Source: Prunus persica (taxonomy: Eukaryota; Streptophyta; Magnoliopsida; Rosales; Rosaceae). Taken from it: a DNA stretch of 64,000 bases. The translations under genes were made by a program, and so were the position numbers. Positions 54,093-64,000 of this stretch are shown here, in pieces; positions within the stretch are counted from its first letter, which is position 1, and each line of letters starts with the position of its first letter. The notes beneath the pieces are model-generated. The model searched no databases. It had not been told where the DNA came from and saw only the letters and a list, made by a program, of their open reading frames with translations. The stretch is taken from contig NC_034009.1 in assembly GCF_000346465.2 (NCBI RefSeq), positions 276,017-340,016 on the forward strand, given 5' to 3'.

Positions 54093-55031
54093 GATCTGGA
54101 TCCTCTGCTATGATATGCTTTATTTTCGTTCAAAACATGATACCTCATTAAAATTTAATCTAAGAGATTTAAACTGGACACATCATCCACAAAATAAAAA
54201 CCCAATTTACTCTTAATTAAAAATGAAAAAAAAAACCTAACTTGACTAACTCCAACTTAACATCAGTTTTTTTTTTCTTCTTCCTTCCTTCTCTGTGCGT
54301 CCTCCCCCACACCCAAGCCTTGTAACTTTCTTAGAAATTGAACCAAATGATTTGGAATTTGTGGAGGTCAAGTAGCAACAAAGTTTTTTATCCGGCCGTA
54401 TGCTCCAAAAGATAATTAAAGAAAGCTCAGGATTTCTTTACTATATTTGGTTTCTTTCATGTTTTTATCCAATTCATTTAATTTAATTTTCCTGTTGGGT
54501 TTTGGGTTAAGGTTGGCATTCATAATTCTTTTCGTTTTCTTGGATTGCTTGAAGTTGTTTGGGTGCTCTGATCTTATTTGCTCAGAGTTCAATCATATCT
54601 TATATCGACCTATTTCCATGGTTAATATCTTAATATTTAACACCAAACAACAAATATAAAAAGAGTTTTAGTACAAAAACAAGACAGTCTCGCAAATTGT
54701 AGAAGGAAAAATTAGAGAGAGAAAAAGAATTAGGGAAGGAATAGATGGACGACAGCTCAAATTTTGGGGAGAACGTGCAGAGAAGGGAAAAACAAAGAAG
54801 GAAAATAGAACAGTTAGACATGTTAGAGATGTTAGGTTGGAGTAATTGGAGTTAGTCAACTTAGGGTGATTTATTTTCATTTTTTTAATTAAGTGTAAAT
54901 TGGGTTTTTATTTTCTGGATGATGTGTCCGGCTTACATCCCTTAGATTAAATTTTAATGAGGTGTTATGTGGAGAACGAAAGTAAAGCAGATTATGGCTG
55001 AGAAAATCATAGCAGAGGATCCGGATCCAAA
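54093..55031. mobile_element. element with about 170-bp terminal inverted repeats
   Basis: The left end from 54093 (ATCTGGATCCTCTGCTATGA) and the reverse complement of the right end (GATCCGGATCCTCTGCTATG) align for about 170 bases, including CATTAAAATTTAATCTAAG and ACACATCATCCA. The middle has no recognised gene. It lies inside the hAT element. Confidence 0.8.
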
Positions 55032-55209
55032 ATTTAGAGAAAGTGAGAGAAAGGCAGCCTTCACGTAAGTGGCTTTCTAGATTTCTTTTTAAATTAATTT
55101 TTTAATAAGTGGATAAGTGTGTGTGAGCCTTACCACTATGTATATATATGGATAATAAAAACTTGAGGGTGGACATGTCCATACTGGGCATGAGTTGGAT
55201 CTGCCACTG

Positions 55210-57085
55210 GTCATGGGTGTTTTCACACACACACTATAAGGTGCCATAGTGATTCAAACCTAAGACAACTAGCCTACAAGTCAATGTTCTTTTCTACTTG
55301 ACTAGACCCCATTGACTAATCACTAGTTTTTATTTCTTGTGTACATGTCATTTTTAAATTGGACTATTGACGGGTGCCTATTATTGTTGGTGCTCATAAT
55401 TCAGATGATTTATGTATACATGTGTGTGTCGTCGATATTTTTTTTTTTGGTTTCCTTAGTTTGTTTTTATTTCTGTAAGTAATTGTTTCTTTATTATATT
55501 TTAATGATCAAGTTTCTTTCTATGAATTATTCAGAGCAGCCAACAAAATATATAAATAAAAAGAAAGAGTTTTTCAATTTAAACATAGTATATGTCTAAT
55601 GTTGATACATACCAAATCTTTGTAAGAGACCAAGGAGCCCAAAAAGAGAAGAAAAATACCCAATAAAGAAGCCCATAAAGTAGTCCAATATCAAAAGTGT
55701 TTTGACTCTAGGTTGGACTCGACCTAAGGTTACCATGTTAGGATTTTAGAACTAGGATTCTGGCTTCAAAGTATTTGCGAACCTAACCATAGTACGTTAG
55801 GATCGAACATATGACTTGATTTAGCACATCTTTTTTTTTTTTTTTTGGAATCATAGCATTATGCATATACCTCCTCCTTCGTTGCTTTTCGAACCCACCT
55901 TGATAAGATGGTCATTCATGCACAGAACTACACTCATTGTATGAATTAAACTATAACAACTAAGAGTACAAGAATTGAATCTTACATGAGGAAGGTTTAT
56001 ACTCTTTTCAGCACCAAATGCTTTAACTAGAAAATAGGACTAGGTATTTTATAACGTGTATTGCTGTGAGAGTAGGGACCTCAATATATAAGAATACAAC
56101 GCAAATCAAACCTCTTTTTCCAACCGTGTCCAAAACTGGTGATTTGTCCCCTGAACTTGTACCTAACCTTCAATTTACCTCATATCCTTTTTTTAAAATA
56201 GAAAATTAAGGATATGAACTTTTTTCCCCCTCCAATTTCCCCCTTGCCGTCTAAATCCGCAACATTTCATCCAATTTGCTGTTAAACATTTCATCCAATA
56301 GAAAATTCAAATAATACTCTCTCTCTCTCTTTTGCAAGTGCAGACTAGGTTCTGTGGATGGGGGGCAGGAGCAGGGATCTGTTGCAACCGCCGGGGAGAA
56401 GGGGAGGGATAGGTCTGGGTCTGGAGGCAAGGGCTGGGGTATGGGTCTCGACTGGGGTATGAGATGCAAATTTAGATGCACATATATATCTTTTTTTACA
56501 TCTCTTACATGTGAGACCTACATGAAAAAATATGAGAAAAAGTGGACGAAAGTGGGACCTACAGCAGAAAAGGTGAAAGAAATCAATTATACATCTTTAG
56601 ATTTACATCTTTCCCACTGGAGCAAAAATTACATTTACAACCCTCGAAAGTGTAAAGGAGATGTAAAAATGGCTTTACACTCCCCAAAAATACACTCTAC
56701 CACTGTGAATGCTTTAAATTGAGCTTTATCCAACATATTGCCCAATCATTGAGGATGGCCTAAGTATATCATTTTTAAGAGAGAGAAACAAAATAATGTG
56801 TTTGAAAACTCACACGTCACTTTCTTTAAAAAAAATAAAATTAAAAAAAGAAAATCGCATGTCACACTGGGCCACCCAACCCCACAAAGAAACAAAACGC
56901 AACCTGAATGAAACTCATCTATCAACTCCAACCCAACGCAACCCAACCCAACGTTCAACTCACGAGGAAACAGCATTAGATTTTAGCTGTTTCTCCTTCT
57001 TCGCTAAAACCCTTGTTAACTCTCCCACTCCCCTCCCCTTCTTCCTAAACCCGACTCCACCATTCTCTCTCCCTCGCGCCTCATA
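55210..57085. other. intergenic DNA and 5' leader of dihydroxyacid dehydratase
   Basis: No gene is seen up to 56750. The stretch 56350-56720 is repeat-like (a GC-rich start, then a MITE-like half ending near CACTGTGAATGCT). The last 150-250 bases before 57086 are C-rich (CCCAACCCAAC...) and CT-rich, and likely hold the promoter and leader. Confidence 0.4.
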
Positions 57086-60000
57086 ATGCAAGCCACTCTC
57101 CTCCTCACTCCAACTCCAGGCGCCACCGTCTTCAAATCCCTATTCCCGCCATCTAATGGGCCCCACCACCTCAGACCCCAATTCTCCATCAGAGCCTCCA
57201 TTTCCGAGACTGCCCAATCTCCACCGTCCATCACCGTGGACTCACCACCGCTGACCCAGAAGCTCAACAAGTTCAGCTCCCGCATCACGGAGCCCAAGTC
57301 CCAAGGTGGGTCCCAGGCCATTCTACACGGAGTGGGGCTCTCCGAGGACGACTTGAGCAAGCCCCAGATCGGCATTTCCTCTGTGTGGTATGAGGGGAAC
57401 ACTTGCAATATGCACTTGTTGGGGCTGTCAGAGGCTGTGAAAGAAGGAGTGAGAGAGGCTGGCATGGTGGGCTTCAGGTTTAACACTGTTGGGGTCAGCG
57501 ATGCTATCTCTATGGGGACTAGAGGGATGTGCTACAGCTTGCAATCTAGGGACTTGATTGCTGATAGCATTGAGACTGTTATGGGTGCTCAGTGGTATGA
57601 TGGCAATATCTCCATCCCCGGTTGTGACAAAAATGTGCGTAAGTTTTCTGGGTTTAAACTAAATTTATGATTATTATTTTTAAAATATATGAAGTTAATG
57701 GGTTTCCATGTCTTATGTGACGAAGATGTGAGAAAGTTTCTCTCTCTCTCAGTTGGGTTGAACTAAATTTGTTATTTTTTTCGTTTCCTTAGTGATTAAT
57801 GGGGGTTTTGGGTTCCTTTCTCTTATGTGATTAGATTGTGTTCCTGGGTTTTGGATGAAAATGTGGGCCTTTCTGTTATTCTGTTATTGAGTTTTCTACG
57901 ATGGCTATTTAAAACTTTTTGAGTGTAACGTGATTTCTTGGTTGATGCTTCTGCTTCTTTTCTGAAATGGGGTACCTGTGCGTGTTGAGAAAAATGTGAG
58001 CATTTGACAACGTTTGTATGGGAGCTATATTTGGATGACTGTGTAGGGTCGTTCATTTGTTCGTAGATTAAGCAGAGTGTTTTCTACTAAGAGGCAATTC
58101 TATAAATTCAACTTATTACTGTGTTACATCTCGTCACTCATAATGCGCTTTCCTAAGCCATGTGATTTCAGTTGCATCCTTATTAGTCGTAGAGCATTCA
58201 TAAAGCATATGTTTTCAATTGATTTTTGTAATGATTGTCCTTTTCTGCACTAGAGATGATGGCATCTTAAAAGTTGAGGTGTTTGAATAACACCCATAAA
58301 GATCTAATAATTCTTGGAAGTGGTTTCAGTTTTTTAGTTTTTCTAGAAAAATTGGGTGAGTTTATTAAATCTCATTTACTTAGGGCCCGTTTGATAACCA
58401 TTTCAATTTTAGTTTTTAGTTTTCATTTTTTGTGCTAGAGTATAGAGTATAGATTTCAGTTTTTAAATTTTGTTTTCCCTTTTGTTACTCCTCATGTCCA
58501 TCTTCCCCTCTCATCTTCCCTCTCAATCTCGTCTCCACTTGCATTCTCACTTTCATTCTCCCTCTTTTTCCTCTATATTCTAGCACAAAAAATGAAAACT
58601 AAAATTGAAATGGTTATCAAACGGGCCCTTATTGAATGATAATTAGTGCCTACAAATTTTCAAAATTTTCTCATAGAAGTAGCCATTCTGACATCTGCTC
58701 TTTTAACCAATATTTCCCCCCTTAATATACAAGGTTGCTTGCCTTAGTGATCATTTTGTTTATGAATTATATTCTCTCTCTCTCTCTCTCTAAGTTTACT
58801 ATCAAAAGAAATTGGTAGGGCAAGGGCCTTCATACAAACCCCTCATTTCATCCATGTGCTTAGTCTAGTAACATTGTTTTTTTTTTTTCCTCTCATCCAC
58901 AATTTTTAAATATATCCCGTGTCTTATGCTAGCACTTCTTGCAGATGCCAGGTACAATTATGGCAATGGGGCGGCTCAACCGACCAAGTATTATGATTTA
59001 TGGCGGAACTATTAAGGTTCAATATCTCTATTTGATTACTGAAAGTGCAAGTTGTGGATTGAATCTCGTTTCTGTATTGTTAGCTTTTTATCTTTTGGTC
59101 AACTATTTTGCTATGATTTCTGCCAATCTATGTTTTTCAATGTATTATGTCACGAGGGATCAACTTTTCAATGCTTTCCTTTATCTTTATTTAGGATTGA
59201 TCTTGCATAAGATAACAGGTTTTTTGAGGGAAACTGATGTCATTTACTTAAGCATGTTTTCTCCTCCGTAGTCAAAGATTTTTTGCATATCACTTGGGTT
59301 TTGTTTATTTCTGGATTTCATAAGGTGTAGATGAATTAAACTCATGTTCTGGATCAAAGTTCTGAATCTAGGTACTTCTGGATCTGTACTTTGCTATGTT
59401 ATTACGAAAAAGAATGTCATATTGATTTTTTTATTGTTGGACTTAGTGACACTGACCTAAAATATCTTGGAATATATTATTAGTTATTTTACTGCATTAT
59501 TATGTGATGATTAATGTCGCCTGATTGTTCATCATAGTTGATTTTAACTTAATGCTTGCTATATATATTCTTTTCAAAAGAAAAATATAATTGCTGTCAG
59601 TTAGATATTATTTGTTTTTATTTATCTTCTTTTTTGTTTTTCTTGCAGCCTGGACACTTCCAAGGCAATAGTTATGATATAGTGTCTGCATTTCAGGTAT
59701 GCACTCTAAATTGTGGTTTGAACATATTTTTGGAGCTGATTACTTTTGGTTCTGAGTAAAAAGATATCTATCATGTTAACTGCTTTTGTATTTTGTAATT
59801 GTAGTTTTATTTTCTTTTTCTTAGTGTTTCATTTGCAAAACAAATGGTGTATGCATGCTTTGTGTTTTGCCCTCTTTCTATTTCCTTTGTGAAGCCTTCA
59901 CTTACAGTAATAAGATGAAGGAAATTTCTCTTTTATTTCAATAGATACTTGGAATGCCTGAGTCTGTGTCTTCCACAATAATCTGACTTGTAGAAGTTGA

Positions 60001-63000
60001 TTTATTTGGGTTTATCATTTTAATTAAGTACAACTGAGTTTCCAAGGATACAGTCAAGGAGTGCAATATTCACTAGTTCAGTGAATTGACAGGACGTAGT
60101 ACAAATGTCTAGATTCTAATTTTTGTTTTCCTTTTGTACAAATGGCTTATCTTTCAATTTGCTCATCAATAGTGTTGCTAAAATCTTTGTTAAGATTAAT
60201 GACGGGTTATGGGAGAGGGGAAGGTCACAGAAAATAAGGTAGAGCATGCTTTGGTTCGAGCCTGATTATCCCTAAACCCAATTTGGGTTTTTCTAGTTTT
60301 ACTTGCTTCCTTGCTGTGATCAAATGAGAATGGATAAGGGGTTCTCAGGATGAATGCTGGCTGCATGCTGAACACATGCAAGTCAGATGAGAAGTGGTGT
60401 TTCTAGTGGCGGACGGATGAGTAACGCGTAAGAACCTGCCCTTGGGAGGGGAACAATGTAAGTCCCATACAAACAACAGCTGCAAACGGCTGCTACTACC
60501 CTGTAGGTTGAGGAGCCAAAGGAGGAATCCACCCGAGGAGGGGCTCGCCTGATTAGCTAGTTGGTGAGGCTGGGATGCTTTTTGGTTATCCAAATATGTC
60601 AATTTCTCTCCAAAATGGTGGGCTGCGGAGAGTTTTCAGGGCAGTCTTTTGTTAAACTGGGCATTTAGCGTGTATTTATCTTCCATAAATAGAACAAGAT
60701 TTTGTTCATGATGAGCTGGAAAGTGCATGCTGTTGTTGTGTGTAAAATAACTTCTTTATGCTGTTACTGTACAAAGCTACCCTGTTTAAATGAAGATGTA
60801 CTTTCTACCTCTTTGGCCTGACTATGGCTATTTTGGACCTTTTCTTTCTGTTGTGATTTTGGATTCCAAATTTTGATGGGAAAATGTCAATCTAAACTTC
60901 AATAGCAGTTAGTGATGTTAAGTCTTGCTTTATAGCTATTTTCTGCCTTTTGTGAGGTCACATTTATATTGTTATACATTACCTCTATATTGTTTCTCGT
61001 TATGTCTGATAATTGCTTATGCGAGTAGTCATTGCATTTTAAGATAAAAAGGCTGTTTCAGAACATAAATTGTTATGTTCACCATGTGGTGAAGTTAAAC
61101 TTCTTCGTAATTTTTTTTTTTTTCCATTGATGTTGTAGTGTTATGGAGAATATGTAAGTGGGTCCATAAGCGACGAGCAGCGAAAGAATGTTCTCCTTAA
61201 CTCTTGTCCTGGGGCTGGGGCATGTGGCGGAATGTATACAGCTAATACTATGGCTTCTGCCATTGAAGCTATGGGAATGTCTCTTCCTTACAGGTAGAGA
61301 TGCCTTCAGAGAAGAATTTAATTTATGTTTTGCAAGCAATCCATTTATTTATTTCTTATTATATATATATTTTTTCCTCTAAAAGCTCATCTACACCTGC
61401 TGAAGATCCATTGAAGTTGGATGAGTGCCGATTGGCTGGGAAGTATCTCTTGGAATTACTAAAAATGGATTTGAAACCTCGAGATATTATTACTCCAAAG
61501 TCACTACACAATGCAATGGTTATTGTCATGGCACTAGGGGGTTCTACCAATGCTGTTTTACACTTGATTGCTATTGCAAGGTGAGCAACCAGATTTCTGC
61601 AGGATGCTAATGATTGTTTTGCATGAAAATATCAACTGACAAGATTCTTGGCAGGTCTGTTGGTCTGGAATTAAGTCTAGATGATTTTCAGAAGGTTAGC
61701 GATAAGGTTCCATTTCTTGCTGATCTTAAGCCTAGTGGCAAGTATGTCATGGAGGATGTACACAAGGTATCCTTTCTTGCACTTAATGTTACAATTGGTG
61801 GCACATTTCGCGTGTATATGACATTTTTCTATCAGTTCTGGGCTACATTTGGTACTTGTTTTCTTGATGAGCCAGTAATGATTATTTTAATAGATTGGAG
61901 GAACACCAGCAATCATTCGGTACCTTTTGGAGCATCAATTTTTACATGGGGATTGTATGACTGGTATAAATCTTCAGATTGTTTACATCTTTGGAAACAC
62001 TTAGTTTAAGCTGTAATGCTTATAACATTAACATAAGGATATCTATTCCATAGTCACCGGGAGGACACTTGCTGAGAATGCTGAAAGTTTCCTTCCTTTA
62101 TCTATAGGGCAGGTATGATAAATGTCTCTATTGATAAACCATGTGTTTGAAGACAAACATTTATATGGTTCTCTCATGCGTTTCTTTTTTCTTGTCTTTG
62201 TCTTTTTCCTCTCATTCATTCAGGATATAATAAGGCCCTTGGAAAACCCTATCAAGAAAACAGGCCACCTTCAGATATTATATGGAAATCTTGCACCAAA
62301 GGGTTCTGTAGCAAAAATTACAGGGAAAGAGGGGCTATATTTCTCTGGTGCTGTTTTCTGTTATTTGTTTAATGGTTTAGTGAAGTATTTTTTTAATTTT
62401 TATAGAATATAAATGCCCATTAATTGCCGAATTCTTGAAATACTCCAGGCCCTGCACTTGTCTTTGAAGGAGAGGAGTCAATGATTGCTGCTATCTCAGA
62501 GAATCCTATGAGTTTTAAGGTCTATTCTTGACAACTTCAAATTAGAAAACTGTGATTAGAAAACCACGTAGCTTAACAATCTTAGTGCGAGATTGTTTCT
62601 GTTATTTGCATATTGCTTTCTGCATCATGTCTGTTGCACGATGGCCTTTAAAATTGTAAGGTGTTTTTTTTTTTTGTGAAACTCACGTGTCAAAATTACA
62701 TAGCTAATTTCTTTTATATATTTGTCATCATGCAGGGGAAAGTAGTTGTTATTAGAGGCGAGGGGCCAAAGGGAGGACCAGGCATGCCTGAAATGTTAAC
62801 ACCAACAAGTGCAATAATGGGTGCAGGACTAGGGAAGGTATAGTTATTTGAAATCCATGATTTGGTGGTTGTTGGTTGTCTGTTTTTGTTGCAGGTTGAC
62901 TTAAAATGTTTTGCTTTTCATTCACATGAACTGTGCCAGTTGATTGATTGGTCCAACTGCAATGATTTTATTTCAACGCTTTTTATTAGATTTTGTTTTA

Positions 63001-64000
63001 GATCAAGCTAATTATTATTATTTTATTTAAACAATTAATCCCATCATGGTCCCTTCAAGCTGCTTTGCATGGCTTTAGTTGGTATGCAGCTATTGTGTCC
63101 TAATGGATGTTTCAATGAATATTGTTTTTGGGTGTTGCAGGAGGTTGCTTTATTGACGGATGGTAGGTTTTCAGGGGGTTCGCATGGATTTGTTGTTGGC
63201 CACATATGCCCTGAAGCACAGGTGCTCTAAACTTTTAGTTAATGTTATTGCATTTTTAGCTTTTACCTTGATGGATTTGTCTTCCCTACTTAATCAATTA
63301 TGTGTGCGTGCTGTTATTTTGTGTTGGGGGCCACTTAGGCCTATAGGCTGCACTATAGGTCTTCCAGCCCGTAAAAGAGTCCATCAATGGTAAACGATGG
63401 TTTTTGTTTGCTTTCCTTTTCTGCTGAACGGAGAATAAACTTGATTCAAGATATCTAAGCATGCTACAGAGTTCCTTCAAAATAGTACAAAACTGGACTC
63501 GTGGAAATCATAAAAAACTGTAGAAGAAAAATATGATAATCCCGTGTGTTAAAATCTCATCAGTTTTATATTCAGAATGCAGTATCAGATTTGACCCAAT
63601 GACAGTGTTTTTCCTTTGGTTGTATTTTTCAGGAGCTTTATTTCACTGGAAGTGCATGAAAAATTTGGGCACTTTAATCTTTACTTAATCATAATCAATT
63701 GTAGAAAATGAAAAATTATTCATCTCTTCCGTCAAGAAAATGAAAAGCTAATGTGTTACAGTGGTCAAGCTTATTTACAACATGCAAAAAATTTGTTATA
63801 TATCTTAGATACAAATTACGATAAAGAACAAAGTAATAAAGAGTGCTCAGGGAATGTAGTATGAATTATTTGCAGGAAGGTGGTCCTATTGGATTAATTG
63901 AGAATGAGGACATCATCAACGTTGATGTCGAAAACAAGAGAATAGATGTCCAGTTAACAGATCAAGAGATGGAAAAACGAAGAAAGAACTGGATTCCACC
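57086..64000 (+). CDS. DHAD: dihydroxyacid dehydratase, plastid (3' end outside window)
   Basis: It converts 2,3-dihydroxy acids to 2-oxo acids in valine, leucine and isoleucine synthesis in plastids, using an Fe-S cluster. Exons: 57086-57634, 58945-59016, 59649-59696, 61139-61293, 61386-61580, 61655-61766, 61894-61963, 62054-62112, 62224-62347, 62449-62519, 62736-62837, 63141-63221, 63876-64000+. All join in phase, giving about 587 residues; the plant enzyme is a little over 600, so only a short tail is missing. The first 35-45 residues look like a transit peptide. Cluster and active-site motifs: [23 protein letters not shown] joined to [54 protein letters not shown]. The start is MQATLLLTP, the first ATG in frame. 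Intron 1 holds a MITE, intron 3 a plastid rRNA fragment. Confidence 0.97.
58383..58628. mobile_element. MITE in intron 1 of dihydroxyacid dehydratase
   Basis: The tips GGGCCCGTTTGATAACCATT and AATGGTTATCAAACGGGCCC are perfect complements, and pairing continues through AATTTTAGTTTTTAG. Flanks are TTA on both sides (58380-58382, 58629-58631). It is 246 bp. Confidence 0.9.
60344..60570 (+). pseudogene. nuclear insertion of plastid 16S rRNA fragment (NUPT)
   Basis: The stretch reads as the 5' part of plastid 16S rRNA: CTCAGGATGAATGCTGG, AACACATGCAAGTC, AGTGGCGGACGGATGAGTAA, CGCGTAAGAACCTGCCC, TTGGGAGGGGAACAA, GAGGAGGGGCTCGC and GATTAGCTAGTTGGTGAGGC. It has substitutions (for example GGCTGCATG for GGCGGCATG) and an insertion of about 20 bases near 60455-60475, so it is not a working rRNA. 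It lies in intron 3 of dihydroxyacid dehydratase, same strand. Confidence 0.92.

Larger units (their letters stand above)
50863..55209 (-). mobile_element. hAT transposon with 8-bp target duplication
   Basis: The left tip CAGTGGCGGACCCAG (50863) pairs with the right tip, whose reverse complement is CAGTGGCAGATCCAA (ends 55209). Direct flanks GTCATGAG (50855-50862) and GTCATGGG (55210-55217) match at 7 of 8 bases, as expected of the 8-bp hAT target duplication. The interior holds a decayed transposase on the minus strand and four other insertions. Confidence 0.85.

Overview
This is a plant nuclear genome window, from a dicot. Genes are split by short GT-AG introns, the spaces between them are AT-rich, and many small transposons are present. 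The two chalcone synthases look like those of the rose family, but that placement is tentative. No prokaryotic, phage or CRISPR feature is visible.

Layout. Positions 1-740: start of the window and a MITE. 1111-6505 (+): an oxidosqualene (triterpene) cyclase pseudogene of the lupeol/mixed-amyrin type, with stops, frameshifts and an inverted piece of one exon. About 6660-11390: a decayed Ty1/copia retrotransposon with an unusual repeated motif. 13083-22359 (+): an intact 13-exon plastid ABC1K (UbiB/ADCK-like) atypical kinase. About 24004-24717 (+): a small two-exon gene of unknown function ending in a possible CaaX prenylation box, with an unresolved start. 27651-33620 (-): an ankyrin-repeat ANKRD13-like protein with one 4-kb intron. 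37011-38806 and 44072-45465 (both -): a tandem pair of chalcone synthase genes that share a promoter block. The 5 kb between them holds a LINE end and a MULE remnant. 45.7-50.8 kb: MITEs, repeats and an LTR-like remnant. 50863-55209: a 4.3-kb hAT element with an 8-bp target duplication, carrying four later insertions. 57086-64000 (+): dihydroxyacid dehydratase, running off the right edge, with a fragment of plastid 16S rRNA in its third intron.

Function. The genes do not form an obvious cluster. Chalcone synthase opens flavonoid synthesis, dihydroxyacid dehydratase belongs to branched-chain amino acid synthesis in plastids, ABC1K proteins act in plastid prenyl-lipid metabolism, and the cyclase is dead. 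I did not find a clearly new biological system. The best leads are the inverted-exon foldback in the cyclase, the nested hAT locus, the plastid rRNA insertion, the CaaX-ended small protein and the conserved chalcone synthase promoter block. All exon borders were read by eye from splice consensus and protein continuity.
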